The position numbers were made by a program, and so were the translations under genes. Of a DNA stretch of 64,000 nucleotides, positions 59,371 to 64,000 are shown one piece after another. This DNA is from Melampsora larici-populina 98AG31. Lineage: Eukaryota; Basidiomycota; Pucciniomycetes; Pucciniales; Melampsoraceae. The notes below the pieces were generated by a model, which was given only the letters and a program-made list of their open reading frames with translations, searched no databases and was not told the origin of the DNA. The stretch spans positions 531,533 through 595,532 of the forward strand of contig NW_006768807.1 of assembly GCF_000204055.1 (NCBI RefSeq), written 5' to 3'. Position 1 is the first letter of the stretch; each line of letters opens with the position of its first letter.

Positions 59371-61731
59371 TTATTACTGTTGTCTGGGTTACTATGCTTA
59401 ACGGCCACAGAGGCGGCTTTTATTAGCATGAATAAAAGCTTGAGAAAAGAGAAACAGACATGACATGTAGACAGAAGGAATTAGTGAGAAAAAGCCAGAA
59501 GGTCTGCGGGTGGCCCTCATGTCTGACAATGATTGACCCCTTTTACAATAATTTCTAACACTATGTACCTTTTTTGAATGTCATCTGAAAAGAAAAATCA
59601 GGGAACAAATAACTACTCATGACTGGTTTTTTGCCCATGGCCCGGGTGGGTGGGAGGTAATTATATGATGGAAATTTATGAAAACAACAATAGACTTATG
59701 ATAATAGAATGTAGGATTAATGGAAATAATTTTTTATAATACCAGTATCCAGCATCCTTTCTTGACTTATTCCCGTCTGTCAATACCCGTACCAACTTCC
59801 AGTTTCTGAGTCCGTAGCTTTCCGTTTTTTTATCTTCATCCCAAGCTAATTTCTGAAATAAAATACATGAAGTGCTTCAAAAGAAAGAGATCAGTGGTAC
59901 ACAAACTTGAACACCCCACCTGAAAACCCATGGACAAAACCCATGACAACCCAATTGTTTTGGGGGTTTTGTCCATTAGTTTTCCACTTCCCCTGTATTC
60001 CATTCCCGCGGTGTAACAACTCCTTCCTTGAAAACGTTCAAATTTCAATCAAGTAATCTCAAGAGGACCTGAAGTCAAAATTTCCTCTTAGCTTCTGCCG
60101 AAAGAGATGCCATGATACATACTAGATGCCGAGGTGAAAAGATTGCTGATCTTGTAGAATAAATGAAGGTGTGTGGACAACTTCTTTGTATTGTACACTA
60201 AGTGAGCACTTTGTTGGAACCGATCGCGACCGGCAAAATCCCTCATGCTGCTTGTTGCTTCCATACATATGACAAATCCCTCATAAACTTACCTTTAGTT
60301 TCTTCCTTACAAACTCCGTCTATGCGCTCCCTGTTAGCCGAGCACAGAATTCTTCAACAAATGTTCTCCAGCGGTCATTCAACAACCAGAAGCACTTGTC
60401 ACATCAGTTGCAATGCAAAGCCCAAATTTCGTCGTCCAAAGGCAGCTCTCACAAAGGAAACAAGAATGTCTATCCGCTAGCTGGTCAGTCACACAACTCA
60501 CATTAGCGCCTAACCCATCCCCGAGGCGCTTCAACCAGCGAGTTGATTTCGAAGTATCATAACCGTTAAGTCTTACCAAGTGGAGTGCGTGCTGCATATC
60601 GCGTTCTTTTTATGCTATCGCACACACACTCACAGATGTAACCCATGATACTGATCGCGTGTGCCCGCAGCGCACATCCTACGCAAACAGACGAATGAGC
60701 AAAAGTCTAGTGCATGAGTGTAAGAAATCAATCAAAGTGCGTCATCTGGTCACCTCAGCTTGTGGCCCATCTCCTTCGTTTGTTTGGACCCGCCACAAAT
60801 GGTACCTCTAGCTCATACATCAAACGGAGTACAATTCCTCATCATTCTTTCTATTAATTATTTCCATAAATCCATATGGCTCTTGTCAACACCTGGGTCT
60901 AAAAGCTCAACTCCGCTGGTGAATACCAACGGGCAGATGTACAAACAAATACCTTGATTCTTAGTCTCTTGGGACGTGCATAAGATATGCAAAGGTGTGT
61001 CCGTTTAATCGTGTTTGTATGAATTTGACGCAAGTTTACATTCCTTTTCAGTTGTGAAGAACTTTAAAATATTCTGCAGTGCATTGGTATCTACAACGTC
61101 TTTCGGAGAAGAGAAAGAATATCAGCCTAACCACGAGCACACTGGGCCTATGTGTTTTTGTCCTTCAATCGGTATGTGATGAAGTGGGTTGGTCAAACAA
61201 ATAAAAATGCCTGTAAGACGGAGCTTCGAATGAAGCGAGGCAAAGAACGGGACAAAGACGGCATTGGAGTTGAGGCATAATCATATTGCGGCAAGAATCA
61301 TGACTGATTGGTTTGTTCTCTCCAACAATCTTGTTGTAGTCTTCATCCTGTGCTTGCATGGCCTAGCCGGCCTGCCGCACACATCACCTCTTTCGATCCA
61401 GATAGCTTTTATGGAATTGATCATTCAACGCACAAACAACTCATTCACACATCATCACAAGGGACGCTATGGTGTGGAATCTCTTCCTGAGACCCGACAA
61501 TATTTAGGTTAAAGAGCCTTCCTCCAAGCTTGTCCCACAGCCTTCATCTCATTTCATCCCTTCTCAGGTTGAAGTACTTTCCAGTACTAATTCGTCGCTG
61601 AACACACCTTGCTACTAAGATCATCAGGACTGTCCTCTCCTAATTAACCTCGGCTTTCATTCGAGTTATCTCATTCACACAAAGAGTACGATAAAAGGAC
61701 ATCATCACAGCGTCAGCGCTTCCAAATCGCC
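59371..61731. other. Intergenic region, nothing recognised
   Basis: No family motif in any frame. The last 60 bases before 61732 include ataaaagg and a short leader, a plausible promoter for the oxidase. Confidence 0.35.
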
Positions 61732-64000
61732 ATGGGTTTGAATCTCCGCAGCGTCCTATGCGTACTTGCCCTAGTTGCTTATCAGGCTCGCGCGGTAACT
61801 TTTAACTCCTCTGAGCTGTATCTCTCTGACCACGAGTTTGAAATTACATCGATCACACGGACGCGGAAATATGATTTTGTGATCACGTCCGTCTCTACCT
61901 ACGCATGTCTTCTTTGTTTAGTCGCACAAACCTAACTCTTTCATGTAGGAACACAACCGGAGCACCCGACGGTTACACAAGGTGAGGGCTTCTTCATTCT
62001 AGTTCAATTGAGCAATGGTGAGCTCATGGGCTCACTTTTCATAATTCAGACCACTTCTTGTCATCAACAATCAGCTACCTGCCCCCTTGATCCGTTGCAA
62101 CGAAGTCAGTGTTTTCTAGAAGGTACAACTTTAAACGAGCTTCTCCCAGTACGCTTATGTGGATCATGTCCTTCTATCCTTTCGAATATTGCCTATATCG
62201 AACTACCAGGGTGATACTCTCGAGATCCGGGTGGACAACCGTCTTGATACAGACGTTTCCATACACTGGCATGGCATCTGGCAAACAGGAACGCCTTGGG
62301 TACGGATCTGATTGACAGAATGGTGACGTAGTCAAATCTCTAACCTATCATGGGCCTTTCCCCTGCTTTTTTCGCAGATGGACGGCGTCACAGGTTAGCT
62401 GGGGTAGAAGTTTTGTTTCTTTCTGGATAAACTCAAGCTTAAAAATTCGGCATATAGGTGTCACTCAGTGCCCAATTCCCCCAGGAGCCTCTTTTACTTA
62501 TAAATTCACGGTTGCAAAGCAGTTCGGGACATTCTGTTGAGTGCTTAATACGCTCTCTTCATCCTACAGCTAACTTATTGACATTTCCACGGTATTGCGG
62601 CTATATTCAGGGTATCATGTAAGCTAGGCATCCAAACGGACTTGTTTTCAGGGATGTCCAATTACAAATGTTGAGTCTGATGCTAAACTGTCCAACCATC
62701 TCAGGCACACACTCGGAATTTGGCCATCGACGGAATCGCGGGTCCATTGATTATTCATAGTCCTCGGGACCCTCTGGTGAAAGGAAGAGATTTTGATAAT
62801 GAATACATACTGTTCATGAGGTCAGTCAATCTCATTATTGCCTATTCACTACGACTTCAGAACTTTCAAGCAAGAGTGGAAACAGCCTCAAAGAATTTTC
62901 TCACCCATCATGCCTTCAAAACAGTGATTGGTACCACAAGTGAGCTCGAATACTTGATTATCTATTGTTTAGGAAGTCAAACTTACCAATCGAATCCACC
63001 TTGAAATATGACTAGCATAAGTACAGTCATCTTAAACGGGACTCTATCAGCGAATGGTTATTTTGGGACTCCAGCAGCACCATCGGCGAGTTTAAAATCT
63101 TCATAGGTACTTAGATTCAAGTCTCGCTAATTTTATTTTTCTTACCATGCCAGGCCAATAGCGCTATCATCAACGGCGTCGGAATTTTCAACTGCTCCTT
63201 TGCAGATCGTGGATCGAAATGCATAACCCCTACAAAGCCTCTAGAAATCACCGTCGCCCCGAACCAGAAGACAAGATTCCGTTTGATCCAAGCAGGCTCG
63301 CATGCAATGTTCTGGTTCTCTGCGGATCAACACTTTCTGAATGTTACAGAAGCAGATTCGACAGGGGTTTCTGGGCCTCCAGGATTGCACCGGTTACAGT
63401 TTCACAATGGAGAAAGGTGAGTCGCACTTTCCATTATGCCTAAATTTTAAGTGTGGGATGTTGAATCCATGATCACTCTGATCAGGTATAGTGTGATAAT
63501 CGATACGAAACTGGATCCAGACGGAAGCTCCTTTTACCTTCGAGCAGCGATGGATACCGATTGCTGTGAGTTGGATGAATGGCTTCATTTGTATTTAGCG
63601 AGGCTAACATTTTGTCTCATACACTATTCAAATTTCTCTCAGGGGCATGGCGTAAGATTTATCCTTATTATGAAGTGTCAAAGTCTTCGGCTGACAACTT
63701 TTTCAGTCGCTCCCGGAATGACTGGTCCCGATGCTACGGCGCTAGCCATTGTACGAGTTGTTGCACCGAACAATGGCACTTTAGACACCTTGCCACCCAC
63801 CACGCGAGACTGGAAAGACACTGTTGGAGGGAATTGTACAGATTTGGATATAGATCTGCTTTCACCCTTGATGACCAAAGTTTGCGCTCAAAACGTACTA
63901 GGCCACGTAAGCTGTAGTTTCTATGATGCGAATTGGTGATACATTATGATGACAAATTCTCCTACATCTAGCTATTCTTCAACACCAGTCTGGGAACAGT
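61732..64000 (+). CDS. Laccase-like multicopper oxidase, partial (runs off right edge)
   Basis: Exons: 61732-61886, 61949-61981, 62050-62104, 62210-62299, 62378-62393, 62458-62535, 62611-62618, 62705-62820, 62925-62939, 63016-63085, 63154-63416, 63486-63565, 63643-63651, 63707-63906 and 63972 onward. All are in frame. The intron after 63085 starts GC rather than GT (TCG/gcgagt). Signal peptide: SVLCVLALVAYQARA. Copper sites seen: IHWHGIW (L1) and WYHAHT (L2, built across the 8-nt exon); L3 and L4 lie beyond the window. Exons of 33, 16, 78, 8 and 15 nt match those of the paralogue at 35981-39376. A secreted copper oxidase, substrate unknown. Confidence 0.88.

Noticed and set aside
60202..60480. 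92-residue plus-strand frame
   Set aside because: No motif, no conserved composition, overlaps a minus frame of similar length.
63073..63120. Apparent stop TAG before an intron in the second oxidase
   Set aside because: A GC-AG intron starting at 63086 gives an in-frame join matching the paralogue (APS-ANSAIINGV).

Overview
The window is eukaryotic nuclear DNA from a filamentous fungus. Genes are broken by many 45-130 bp introns with GT...AG ends, CTAAC-like branch sites are visible, and the mobile-element families are typical of basidiomycetes. The mix (GCM1-type MULEs, hAT, Harbinger, Ngaro-type and chromodomain elements, rust-style many-exon multicopper oxidases) suggests a rust fungus (Pucciniales). 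That placement is inference, not proof. Two runs of N (147 and 100 bases) show a draft assembly.

Host genes, left to right: a CAMK-like protein kinase (minus, 1-1462, runs off the left edge); an unrecognised acidic Ser/Thr-rich protein (plus, 23538-25052); the ER SNARE Use1 (minus, 26062-27136); an Atg22-like vacuolar MFS effluxer (minus, about 28646-30734, N-terminus unresolved); an ASH1-like SET-domain histone methyltransferase (minus, 32468-34944); and two related laccase-like multicopper oxidases, one complete in 21 exons (minus, 35981-39376) and one cut by the right edge (plus, from 61732). The oxidases share several exon lengths, including 8- and 15-nt micro-exons.

The rest is mostly transposable elements. 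A PIF/Harbinger transposase (3372-4766) is broken by one TGA. A hAT transposase (5767-9035) reads cleanly through nine exons. A chromodomain Ty3-type LTR element (9828-22934, minus sense) has seemingly identical 286-bp LTRs, a 5-bp target duplication (gtctg) and a primer-binding site complementary to its own predicted mRNA 5' end, as in Tf1. Its gag is interrupted by a complete-looking Ngaro-type tyrosine-recombinase retrotransposon (14673-21284) with textbook A-B split direct repeats.

Between the two oxidases lies a second nest. An old Ty1/copia element (minus) was split by an 11.4-kb Mutator-like element (41667-53114, 9-bp target duplication gttttttac). That element codes for a GCM1-finger MULE transposase whose reading continues into a USP/USPL1-like cysteine-peptidase domain and acidic exon repeats. 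It was in turn hit by an 830-bp MITE with related ends (46829-47658, 9-bp duplication) and by a 4.9-kb Tc1/mariner-like element (47903-52760, 115-bp inverted repeats, TA target). The Tc1-like element carries a second, unrecognised multi-exon gene and a cluster of about eight perfect or near-perfect DNA hairpins.

Single TGA stops in four of these elements all sit in the context T-TGA, which fits CpG-directed (TCGA to TTGA) mutation.
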